From positions 1 through 16,009 of the forward strand of contig JAFAFA010000058.1 in the NCBI GenBank assembly GCA_023423695.1: a DNA stretch of 16,009 bases, written 5' to 3'. Of this stretch, positions 1 to 13,448 are shown one piece after another. The position numbers and the translations under genes were made by a program. Numbering within the stretch: the stretch's first letter is position 1; each line of letters begins with the position of its first letter. Source of the DNA: Pseudomonadota bacterium (lineage in GTDB: Bacteria; Pseudomonadota; Alphaproteobacteria; Azospirillales; Azospirillaceae). The notes under the pieces were generated by a model. It was not told the origin of the DNA and did no database searches. It worked only from the letters and a program-made list of their open reading frames with translations.

Positions 1-145
1 GGTCGTAAGCGGTGAAGGTGGCGCCGCCGGACTCCGCCAGCACCTTCGTGATCGCCGCCGTCAGCGACGTCTTGCCGTGGTCGACGTGGCCGATCGTGCC
101 AACGTTGCAGTGCGGCTTGTTCCGCTCGAACTTTGCCTTGGCCAT
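1..145 (-). CDS. tuf: Elongation factor Tu, N-terminal 48 codons (partial, cut by window edge)
   Basis: EF-Tu is the GTPase that delivers aminoacyl-tRNA to the ribosomal A site. Only the first 48 codons are present. The translation starts MAKAKFERNKPHCNVGTIGH and carries the P-loop GHVDHGKT at about residues 19-26, which is diagnostic of EF-Tu. The ATG at 143-145 is preceded by a purine-rich GGAGAG about 9 nt upstream. It lies 38 bp after the fusA stop, so it is the last visible gene of the rpsL-rpsG-fusA-tuf (str) operon. A second tuf gene ends at the other side of the window. The two fragments cover opposite ends of the protein, so their identity cannot be compared here. Confidence 0.97.
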   Translation of the reverse strand, partial: MAKAKFERNKPHCNVGTIGHVDHGKTSLTAAITKVLAESGGATFTAYD

Positions 146-183
146 GGGTTGGTCTCTCCGTTTCTCAATCGTTCCAGCGGTCT

Positions 184-2256
184 TCAGGCCACCTTGGCGC
201 GGACGCCGTCCGCGATGGCCTGTGGCACCGGCTCATAATGGTCGAACTGCATGCTGTACTGCGCGCGGCCCTGACTCATGGAGCGCAGGGAGTTCACATA
301 GCCGAACATGGCCGCCAAGGGAACAAGTCCCGTGACGATTCGCGCGTTGCCGCGCTGGTCCATGCCGGTGATCTGTCCACGGCGACCGTTCAGGTCGCCG
401 ATGACGTCGCCCATATAGTCGTCCGGCGTGATGATTTCGACCCGCATCAGCGGCTCCAACAGCGCCGGAGCGGCTTTTGTCATCGCCTCGCGGAAGGCGG
501 TCCGGGCCGCCAGCTCGAAGGCGAGCGGCGAGGAATCCACGTCATGGGCTTCGGCGTCGACAAGGGTCACCTTGACGTCGACGACCGGGTACCCGGCGAC
601 GACGCCGTTGCCCCTGGCGGCTTCCAGCCCCCGCTGCACGCCGGCGACATAGTCGCGCGGCAGGGCGGCTGCTCGGTTCTCGAAGACGAAGCCTGCGCTG
701 CGATCCAGCGCTTCCACCTTGAGCGTGACCCGCGCGAACTGCGCACGGTCGCCGGTCTGCCGGGCGTGGGTGTGTTCAACCTCAGCCGCACGCAGCACCG
801 TCTCGCGGTAGGCCACCTTCGGCGCGCCGACAGAGGCGTCGACGCGGAACTCGCGCTTCATCCGGTCGACGACGATGTCGAGGTGCAGTTCGCCCATGCC
901 GCGGATGACGGTCTGCCCGCTTTCGCGGTCGACGGAAATGCGCATCGAAGGGTCTTCATGGCTCAGGCGGTTCAGCGCCGCCGCCATCTTCTCCTGGTCG
1001 GCCTCTGTCCGCGGCTCGACCACGATCTCGATCACCGGTTCGGGGACGTCCAGGCGTTCCAGCACGATGGGCTTGGCCGGATCGCACAGCGTGTCGCCGG
1101 TCGCCGTGTGCTCCAGTCCGGCGAAGGCAACGATGTCGCCGGTGTGGGCGCGCTCGATGTCCTCGCGGCTGTTGGCGTGCATCAGCAGCATGCGGCCGAT
1201 CTTCTCGCGCTCGCCCTTCACCGGATTGAGCATCCAATCGCCGACCGTCGCGGTGCCGGAATAGATGCGGCAGAAGGTGAGCGTCCCGACATAGGGGTCG
1301 TTCATCACCTTGAAAGCGAGACCGGAGAAGGGGGCGCTGTCGTTGGCCGGCCGCTCTTCGTCGCGCTCGCCGCCGACGGCATGACCCTTGACCGCGCCGA
1401 TGTCGTTCGGAGCCGGCAGGTAATCGACCACGGCGTCCAGCATCGGCTGGATGCCCTTGTTGCGGAAGGCGGAGCCGCAGAGCACCGGCACCACGGCGGC
1501 GGCAATCGTGCCCTTGCGGATCAGCGCGCGCAGGGCGTCGGGTGCAGGCTCCTCGCCGCGCTCCAGATAGGCGGCCATCGCCGCCTCGTCGAGGTCGAGC
1601 ACAGCCTCCAGCAGCGCCTGACGGGCGCCCGCTGCCGCTTCTGCCAGATCCTCGGGAATGTCCGTGTATTCGAATTCGGCGCCGAGCGTCTCGGCCTTCC
1701 AGATGGTGGCGCGCATGGCGACCAAATCGACGACGCCTGAAAAGCTGCCTTCAACGCCGATGGGAAGCTGCAGGACCAGCGGCTTGACACCCAGCCGGTC
1801 GGCCATCATGGCGACGCAGTTGGCGAAATCGGCGCCGACGCGGTCCATCTTGTTGACGAAGGCCATGCGGGGCACGCCGTACTTGTCGGCCTGCCTCCAC
1901 ACGGTCTCGGTCTGGGGCTCGACCCCCGCAACCGCGTCGAAGATGGCGACGGCGCCATCGAGGACACGCAACGACCGCTCGACCTCGATGGAGAAATCCA
2001 CGTGGCCGGGCGTATCGATGATGTTGATGCGGTGGTCGCGCCAGAAACAGGTCGTGGCCGCCGAGGTGATGGTGATGCCCCGCTCCTGCTCCTGCTCCAT
2101 CCAATCCATGACGGCGGTGCCGTCATTGACCTCGCCCATGCGATAGGACTTGCCGGTGTAGAACAGGATGCGCTCGGTCGTCGTCGTCTTTCCGGCATCG
2201 ACGTGAGCCATGATGCCGATGTTGCGGTAACGGTCGAGGGCGTGCGAACGGGGCAT
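184..2256 (-). CDS. fusA: Elongation factor G (EF-G), translocation GTPase
   Basis: EF-G is the cytoplasmic GTPase that moves tRNA-mRNA through the ribosome after peptide-bond formation and acts with RRF in ribosome recycling. The 690-residue product is slightly shorter than E. coli EF-G (704). Visible G-domain motifs are the P-loop AHVDAGKT (17-24), DTPGH (81-85), NKMD (135-138) and GSAF (261-264). Domain II follows from about 310, and domains III-V carry GMGELHLD (453-460), HDVDSS (571-576, with the conserved domain IV tip histidine) and GDVIGDLNGRRG. The start ATG gives the expected N-terminus MPRSHALDRYRNIG; its Shine-Dalgarno is weak (GGTGA). It lies 27 bp after rpsG and 38 bp before tuf, as in the standard str operon. 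Domain IV looks divergent: two glycine-rich loops are altered or shortened (about 501-506 and 528-533). Function as the main EF-G is inferred from location. Confidence 0.97.
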   Translation of the reverse strand: MPRSHALDRYRNIGIMAHVDAGKTTTTERILFYTGKSYRMGEVNDGTAVMDWMEQEQERGITITSAATTCFWRDHRINIIDTPGHVDFSIEVERSLRVLDGAVAIFDAVAGVEPQTETVWRQADKYGVPRMAFVNKMDRVGADFANCVAMMADRLGVKPLVLQLPIGVEGSFSGVVDLVAMRATIWKAETLGAEFEYTDIPEDLAEAAAGARQALLEAVLDLDEAAMAAYLERGEEPAPDALRALIRKGTIAAAVVPVLCGSAFRNKGIQPMLDAVVDYLPAPNDIGAVKGHAVGGERDEERPANDSAPFSGLAFKVMNDPYVGTLTFCRIYSGTATVGDWMLNPVKGEREKIGRMLLMHANSREDIERAHTGDIVAFAGLEHTATGDTLCDPAKPIVLERLDVPEPVIEIVVEPRTEADQEKMAAALNRLSHEDPSMRISVDRESGQTVIRGMGELHLDIVVDRMKREFRVDASVGAPKVAYRETVLRAAEVEHTHARQTGDRAQFARVTLKVEALDRSAGFVFENRAAALPRDYVAGVQRGLEAARGNGVVAGYPVVDVKVTLVDAEAHDVDSSPLAFELAARTAFREAMTKAAPALLEPLMRVEIITPDDYMGDVIGDLNGRRGQITGMDQRGNARIVTGLVPLAAMFGYVNSLRSMSQGRAQYSMQFDHYEPVPQAIADGVRAKVA

Positions 2257-2283
2257 GCAAAATCACCAGGACAGGCGTGAACC

Positions 2284-2754
2284 TTACCAGCGGTAGTGCG
2301 AGAACGCCTTGTTGGCTTCCGCCATGCGGTGCGTGTCTTCGCGCTTCTTCACGGCGGTGCCGCGCTGGCTGGCAGCGTCGAGCAACTCACCCGACAGACG
2401 CTCGGTCATAGTGTTTTCCGAGCGGGCGCGGGCGGCGCTGATCAGCCAACGGATGGCGAGAGCCTGGGCGCGGTCCGAACGGACCTCGACCGGAACCTGG
2501 TAGGTCGCACCACCGACGCGGCGGCTGCGCACTTCCAGGTGCGGCTTTACGTTGGCGAGGGCATCGTGGAAGACCTGAACGGGGTCGTTCTTGGTCTTGA
2601 CCTCGATACGGCCCAGCGCACCGTAGACGATGCCTTCGGCGGCCGACTTCTTGCCGTCCAGCATCAGGCAGTTCATGAACTTCGTCAGGACGCGGTCGCC
2701 GTACTTGGCGTCCGGCAGGACTTCACGCTTCTCGGCGCGATGACGACGGGACAT
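2284..2754 (-). CDS. rpsG: 30S ribosomal protein S7
   Basis: S7 is a primary binder of the 16S rRNA 3' major domain; it nucleates assembly of the 30S head and lies near the E site. The 156-residue protein has the usual bacterial length and features: the basic N-terminus MSRRHRAEKREVLPD, the motif KFMNCLMLDGKKS, the beta-ribbon segment VGGATYQVPVEV, and the C-terminal NKAFSHYRW. The ATG follows a strong Shine-Dalgarno AAGGAGA (2762-2768) with a 7-nt spacer. That site overlaps the rpsL stop codon, suggesting translational coupling. The rpsL-rpsG gap is 12 bp. In E. coli S7 represses its own operon by binding the S12-S7 intergenic mRNA; a 12-bp spacer leaves little room for the same structure, so control here may sit elsewhere. 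Confidence 0.98.
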   Translation of the reverse strand: MSRRHRAEKREVLPDAKYGDRVLTKFMNCLMLDGKKSAAEGIVYGALGRIEVKTKNDPVQVFHDALANVKPHLEVRSRRVGGATYQVPVEVRSDRAQALAIRWLISAARARSENTMTERLSGELLDAASQRGTAVKKREDTHRMAEANKAFSHYRW

Positions 2755-2766
2755 CGTGAGTTCTCC

Positions 2767-3138
2767 TTACTTCGGACGCTTCGCGCCGTACTTCGAACGA
2801 CGCTGCTTACGATCCTTGACGCCCTGGGTATCCAGCGTGCCGCGAATAATGTGGTAGCGAACGCCGGGAAGATCCTTCACACGACCGCCGCGGATCATGA
2901 CCACCGAGTGTTCCTGGAGGTTGTGACCCTCACCAGGGATGTAGCTCGTCACCTCGAAGCCGTTCGTCAGACGAACGCGGGCGACCTTACGGAGCGCCGA
3001 GTTCGGCTTCTTCGGGGTGGTGGTGTAAACGCGAGTGCAGACGCCACGCTTCTGCGGGCAGGCCTCCATCGCGGGAACCTTGTTGCGCGCGGCCAACGGC
3101 TCGCGCGGCTTACGGATCAACTGGTTGATCGTCGGCAT
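2767..3138 (-). CDS. rpsL: 30S ribosomal protein S12
   Basis: S12 lies at the decoding centre of the 30S subunit and affects translational accuracy. The 123-residue product begins MPTINQLIRKPREPLAARNK and has the conserved segments TTTPKKPNSALRK (39-51) and GGRVKDLPGVRYH (84-96). Lysines at 43 and 88 (Met-1 counted; K42 and K87 in mature E. coli numbering) are the positions where streptomycin-resistance changes are known; both are unmutated here. Asp89 is the residue known to be beta-methylthiolated in some bacteria. The ATG is preceded by GAAGGG. It is the first gene of the str operon, downstream of a well-formed promoter and a structured leader of about 180 nt. Confidence 0.99.
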   Translation of the reverse strand: MPTINQLIRKPREPLAARNKVPAMEACPQKRGVCTRVYTTTPKKPNSALRKVARVRLTNGFEVTSYIPGEGHNLQEHSVVMIRGGRVKDLPGVRYHIIRGTLDTQGVKDRKQRRSKYGAKRPK

Positions 3139-3192
3139 ATCTGCCCTTCATCCCTTCAAGATCACTCGGCCGGACGAGCCGGACGAAGCAAA

Positions 3193-3228
3193 AGCCCGCC
3201 TGCGAAACGTTGCCGTTCCGAGCGGGCT
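3193..3228 (-). terminator. Terminator-like hairpin in the str operon leader (possible attenuator)
   Basis: On the minus strand AGCCCGC (3228-3222) pairs with GCGGGCT (3199-3193). Inside it, CGGAACG and CGTTTCG form a second 7-bp stem closed by a GCAA tetraloop, separated from the outer stem by a small asymmetric internal loop. The stem runs straight into TTTTGCTTCG. A GC-rich stem with a U-rich tail inside a 5' leader, 54 nt before the rpsL ATG, looks like a leaky terminator or attenuator. No termination activity is shown. Confidence 0.55.
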
Positions 3229-3240
3229 GAATGAGCGAAA

Positions 3241-3264
3241 GCCGACCGGAGGACTCCGATCGGC
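3241..3264 (-). promoter_or_regulatory. Second leader hairpin upstream of rpsL
   Basis: GCCGATCGGAG and CTCCGGTCGGC are complementary over 11 bp with one G-U pair; sterically this closes as a 10-bp stem with a 4-nt loop. The downstream bases on the minus strand are CTTTCGCTC, a weak pyrimidine tail. It lies between the other two leader hairpins. The structure is seen directly; a regulatory role is inferred. Confidence 0.5.
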
Positions 3265-3283
3265 GGGATCGGTGGATTCAAGC

Positions 3284-3308
3284 GGACGCACGGAGAGCCC
3301 CGGCGTCC
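3284..3308 (-). promoter_or_regulatory. First leader hairpin of the str operon transcript
   Basis: GGACGC (3308-3303) pairs with GCGTCC (3289-3284), stacked on an inner CGGG/TCCG stem with a GCTC loop and one bulged U. It would begin about 8 nt after the predicted transcription start. It could protect the 5' end or take part in leader switching. The role is not determinable from sequence alone. Confidence 0.45.
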
Positions 3309-3322
3309 TTTGAAGTTCGCTG

Positions 3323-3351
3323 ACTTTAGGGAAAGGCCGGGAGAGAGTCAA
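3323..3351 (-). promoter_or_regulatory. Sigma70-type promoter of the rpsL-rpsG-fusA-tuf (str) operon
   Basis: The minus strand carries a -35 box TTGACT (3351-3346), a 17-bp spacer, and a -10 box TAAAGT (3328-3323). Start of transcription is predicted near 3316-3317, giving a leader of about 180 nt before the rpsL ATG. It lies just downstream of the rpoC terminator, so the str operon has its own promoter in addition to any readthrough from rpoBC. Both boxes are close to the housekeeping consensus and the spacing is ideal. Confidence 0.85.
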
Positions 3352-3405
3352 GAACGGTATTTCCGTCCGGTGACGGCGCCGTGTTGCCTTCCGAAAGCCG
3401 AAAGG

Positions 3406-3435
3406 AAAAGGGCGCGTCCCTTGCGGAACGCGCCC
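3406..3435 (-). terminator. Intrinsic terminator after rpoC
   Basis: The minus strand forms an 11-bp stem, GGGCGCGTTCC with GGGACGCGCCC (one G-U pair), closed by a GCAA (GNRA) tetraloop and followed directly by TTTTCC. It begins 28 nt after the rpoC stop codon. It separates the rpoBC transcript from the str promoter that follows 55 nt later. The form is textbook rho-independent; the short T-run suggests some readthrough is possible. Confidence 0.85.
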
Positions 3436-3462
3436 CTTCCCCTACTCGATCAACCCGACGGA

Positions 3463-7635
<4,173 letters not shown>

Positions 7636-7684
7636 GACCGTCTCCCGCTGGCATCGCCGCGTTGTCGGTTAAGGGCAGTGCATG

Positions 7685-7718
7685 ACCCCGGAGCGGCGCA
7701 TCGGCACCGCTCCGGGGT
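7685..7718 (-). promoter_or_regulatory. 12-bp hairpin in the rpoB-rpoC spacer
   Basis: ACCCCGGAGCGG and CCGCTCCGGGGT are perfectly complementary over 12 bp with a 10-nt loop. It lies in the 102-bp gap, 19 nt after the rpoB stop and 49 nt before the rpoC ATG. On the sense (minus) strand no T-run follows, so it is unlikely to terminate transcription. It may protect 3' ends, serve as an RNase site or separate the two reading units; this is inference. Confidence 0.55.
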
Positions 7719-7737
7719 TTGGTCACGTCAGTTCGGC

Positions 7738-11931
<4,194 letters not shown>

Positions 11932-11962
11932 GGATGTCCCCAAACGTCTGTACGTGATGCGC

Positions 11963-11988
11963 GTTATACCGACCGTTCAACCGACCGT
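11963..11988 (-). repeat. 9-bp direct repeats next to a TATAAC box upstream of rpoB
   Basis: The 9-mer ACGGTCGGT (minus strand) occurs at 11980-11988 and 11968-11976, exactly 12 bp apart. The second copy abuts TATAAC (11968-11963), which resembles a -10 box, but no acceptable -35 box lies 16-18 bp upstream. It could be a weak rpoB-proximal promoter with a repeated protein site, or chance in a GC-rich spacer. Low certainty. Confidence 0.25.
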
Positions 11989-12025
11989 AGGATCAAGCCG
12001 ACTGGTGTCGACCGGTCCCGAGGGC

Positions 12026-12088
12026 GCCCGCGCGGGCCATCCCCATGATGGGGACGGAAAGAGCCGGGCCGGGCGAGCCCGGTCCGGC
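12026..12088 (-). promoter_or_regulatory. Three further hairpins in the rplL-rpoB spacer
   Basis: Downstream of the main spacer hairpin are three more inverted repeats. The first is a 26-nt element (12063-12088) pairing GCCGG/CCGGC and CCGGG/CCCGG around a CTCG loop with one mismatch, followed by CTCTTTCC. The second is TCCCCAT/ATGGGGA around a single base (12040-12054). The third is GCCCG/CGGGC around CG (12026-12037). They may act with the larger hairpin in attenuation or RNA processing. The pairings are seen in the sequence; function is inferred. Confidence 0.5.
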
Positions 12089-12097
12089 GGAAGGCAG

Positions 12098-12148
12098 AAA
12101 ACGCCGTGCGGCGGCCGGTCCCCGAGGGGACCGACCGCCGTCCGGCGT
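12098..12148 (-). terminator. Large stem-loop with T-run between rplL and rpoB (attenuator/processing site candidate)
   Basis: On the minus strand a 6-bp outer stem (ACGCCG/CGGCGT), a 2x2 internal loop and a 14-bp inner stem with one G-U pair, closed by a CTCG loop, are followed by TTTTCTG. It starts 31 nt after the rplL stop. In E. coli the rplL-rpoB spacer holds a partial terminator that lowers rpoBC expression relative to the ribosomal genes, plus an RNase III site; this element has the right position and the features of both. The behaviour here is inferred. Confidence 0.75.
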
Positions 12149-12178
12149 GGTACTTTATGATCCGTACGCAACAAGGTC

Positions 12179-12556
12179 TTACTTAATATCGACCTTGGCG
12201 CCGGCTTCTTCAAGCTGCTTCTTGATCTTGGCGGCCTCGTCCTTCGTGGCGCCTTCCTTGACCGGCTTCGGAGCGCCCTCGACCAGGTCCTTGGCTTCCT
12301 TCAGGCCCAGGCCGGTGATCGCACGGACTTCCTTAATCACGTTGATCTTCTTGTCGCCGGCATCGGCGAGGATCACGTTGAACTCGGTCTGCTCTTCGGC
12401 CGGAGCGGCAGCGGCAGCGGCCGGGCCGGCGGCGGCGACGGCCACCGGAGCGGCGGCGGAGACGCCCCACTTCTCTTCGAGGAGCTTCGACAGCTCGGCG
12501 GCTTCCAGGACGGTCAGGGCCGACAGATCGTCGACGAGCTTCTGCAGATCAGCCAT
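12179..12556 (-). CDS. rplL: 50S ribosomal protein L7/L12
   Basis: L7/L12 is the multicopy acidic stalk protein that recruits translational GTPases (EF-Tu, EF-G, IF2, RF3) to the ribosome. The 125-residue product shows the three-part layout: an N-terminal dimerisation and L10-binding domain (about 1-31, MADLQKLVDDLSALTVLEAA), a flexible Ala/Pro-rich hinge (about 33-54), and a C-terminal factor-binding domain (about 57-125) with FNVILADAGDKKINVIKEVR and GLGLKEAKDLVEGAP. The ATG follows GGAG (12564-12567) with a 7-nt spacer. It lies 58 bp after rplJ. The stop is TAA. The following spacer carries a strong hairpin with a T-run, expected to make rplL mRNA more abundant than rpoB. Confidence 0.99.
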   Translation of the reverse strand: MADLQKLVDDLSALTVLEAAELSKLLEEKWGVSAAAPVAVAAAGPAAAAAAPAEEQTEFNVILADAGDKKINVIKEVRAITGLGLKEAKDLVEGAPKPVKEGATKDEAAKIKKQLEEAGAKVDIK

Positions 12557-12614
12557 GTTACTACTCCAAACGACTTGAGTTCTGGGGATGTAAGAAACGA
12601 GTGACTAGGCCTGG

Positions 12615-13139
12615 TTAGGCCGCCGCCTCGTCGTCCTTCTTCGCGTAGGCAGCAAGCACGCGGGCGACCTGGCCGCCCGGAGCCTGGAGAACGCCGGCGA
12701 TACGGGTCGCCGGGGTCTGGATCATGCCCACGAGACGGCCACGCAGTTCGTCCAGCGACGGGAGCGAGGCGAGGGCCTTGACCCCCTCCGCGTCCAGAAT
12801 CTGGGTGCCGAGGCTGGCGCCGACGATCTTGAGCTTCTCGTTGGTCTTCGCGTAGTCGGCCACCACCTTGGCGGCCGCAACGGGATCCTTCGAGTAGGCG
12901 ATCGCCGTCGGTCCCTTGAAGAGACCGTCCAGGCCTTCGAACTGCGTCCCCTGAAGGGAACGACGGGCGAGCCGGTTCTTCGTCACTTTGAAGCTGGCGC
13001 CAGCAGCCCGAACCTTCGCACGCAGGTCGGTGACTTCCTTCACCGTCAGGCCCAGATGGTGGGTGACCACCACCAGGCCCGTGTCCTGGAGCTTCGATTG
13101 CAGAGCCGCGATCGTCGCTTCTTTTTGTGTACGATCCAC
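12615..13139 (-). CDS. rplJ: 50S ribosomal protein L10
   Basis: L10 anchors L7/L12 dimers to 23S rRNA at the base of the stalk and, complexed with L12, represses its own mRNA in E. coli and other bacteria. The 174-residue product begins MDRTQKEATIAALQSKLQDT and has the conserved segment FKVTKNRLARRSLQGT (50-65). The C-terminal helix, ending AYAKKDDEAAA, is the L12-binding part. The start is GTG, supported by a perfect AAGGAGG Shine-Dalgarno (13146-13152) with a 6-nt spacer. The GTG sits in a short palindrome (13132-13145), which could limit initiation. It lies 309 bp after rplA and 58 bp before rplL. Confidence 0.98.
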   Translation of the reverse strand: MDRTQKEATIAALQSKLQDTGLVVVTHHLGLTVKEVTDLRAKVRAAGASFKVTKNRLARRSLQGTQFEGLDGLFKGPTAIAYSKDPVAAAKVVADYAKTNEKLKIVGASLGTQILDAEGVKALASLPSLDELRGRLVGMIQTPATRIAGVLQAPGGQVARVLAAYAKKDDEAAA

Positions 13140-13152
13140 GGATCGCCTCCTT
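13132..13152 (-). promoter_or_regulatory. rplJ ribosome binding site and start-codon hairpin
   Basis: A full anti-SD match AAGGAGG precedes the GTG start. The bases CGATCCGTGGATCG around the start form a 6-bp palindrome around GT; as RNA this closes as CGATC/GATCG with the loop CGTG, placing the start codon in the loop. A strong SD combined with a GTG held in a hairpin suggests tuned initiation. The structure is short and its stability is untested. Confidence 0.45.
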
Positions 13153-13410
13153 GCACAGAGGTGTACATGAACCCCCTGCCCTCGCGGGCCGGAGGTCCGG
13201 CGAACCTGTCCCAGAAGTCAAGCCGTTCCTGAACCGGGCCGCCCACATGAATGCAGCCGGACCGGAGGGGTAAACGGGTTCAACTCCTGTCTGCGCGGGT
13301 GGATTTTAAGCCCTCCCCTTTCCTTTCGGTCGGGGGCTGGCACCAGCGGTCTCGGACAGGGGTGGGTGGGCGCCATTGGGGAAGATCCCCTCAAGCAGTC
13401 CACCCGGTCA
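13140..13410 (-). promoter_or_regulatory. rplJ leader region (candidate L10-L12 binding leader)
   Basis: This gene-free stretch lies upstream of rplJ, where L10 leaders occur in many bacteria. On the minus strand GCCGG/CCGGC (13188-13201, loop ACCT) and GCCC/GGGC with a GCGA tetraloop (13178-13189) share bases 13188-13189 and exclude each other; AGGT/ACCT (13193-13207) offers a third pairing. Farther upstream are GCTGG/CCAGC (13336-13347) and GGGGA/TCCCC (13378-13390). I found no convincing -35/-10 pair. Assignment as an L10 leader rests on position and structure, not on a motif match. Confidence 0.5.
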
Positions 13411-13436
13411 CCGCCGCCGTCCGAAGACAGCGGCGG
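13411..13436 (-). promoter_or_regulatory. 11-bp UUCG-tetraloop hairpin just after rplA
   Basis: CCGCCGCTGTC and GACGGCGGCGG pair over 11 bp (one G-U) around a TTCG loop closed by C-G, the very stable cUUCGg type. It begins 12 nt after the rplA stop. The minus-strand bases that follow (TGACCGGG) hold no T-run, so classical intrinsic termination is unlikely. 3'-end protection, an RNase stop, or separation of rplKA from rplJL messages are possible. Confidence 0.65.
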
Positions 13437-13448
13437 CGAAACGGGTCG

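Noticed and set aside
133..1740. Plus-strand open frame of 535 codons opposite fusA
   Set aside because: Same antisense mirror effect; it ends where fusA uses a single TCA serine codon (residue 173).
2296..3234. Plus-strand open frame opposite rpsG and rpsL
   Set aside because: Antisense shadow of two certain ribosomal protein genes, without a credible start region.
7685..7720. Plus-strand terminator reading of the rpoB-rpoC hairpin (stem then TTT)
   Set aside because: There is no plus-strand gene to terminate, and three Ts are too few; the hairpin is better considered as part of the minus-strand mRNA.
11932..11943. TTG start four codons upstream of the rpoB ATG
   Set aside because: The downstream ATG gives the conserved MAKSF N-terminus; the TTG would add four residues (MGTS) and has no better ribosome binding site.
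12514..13248. Minus-strand 244-codon frame through the rplJ leader and rplJ
   Set aside because: It overlaps rplJ out of frame over almost its whole length and has no recognisable protein features; the leader part is better read as structured RNA.
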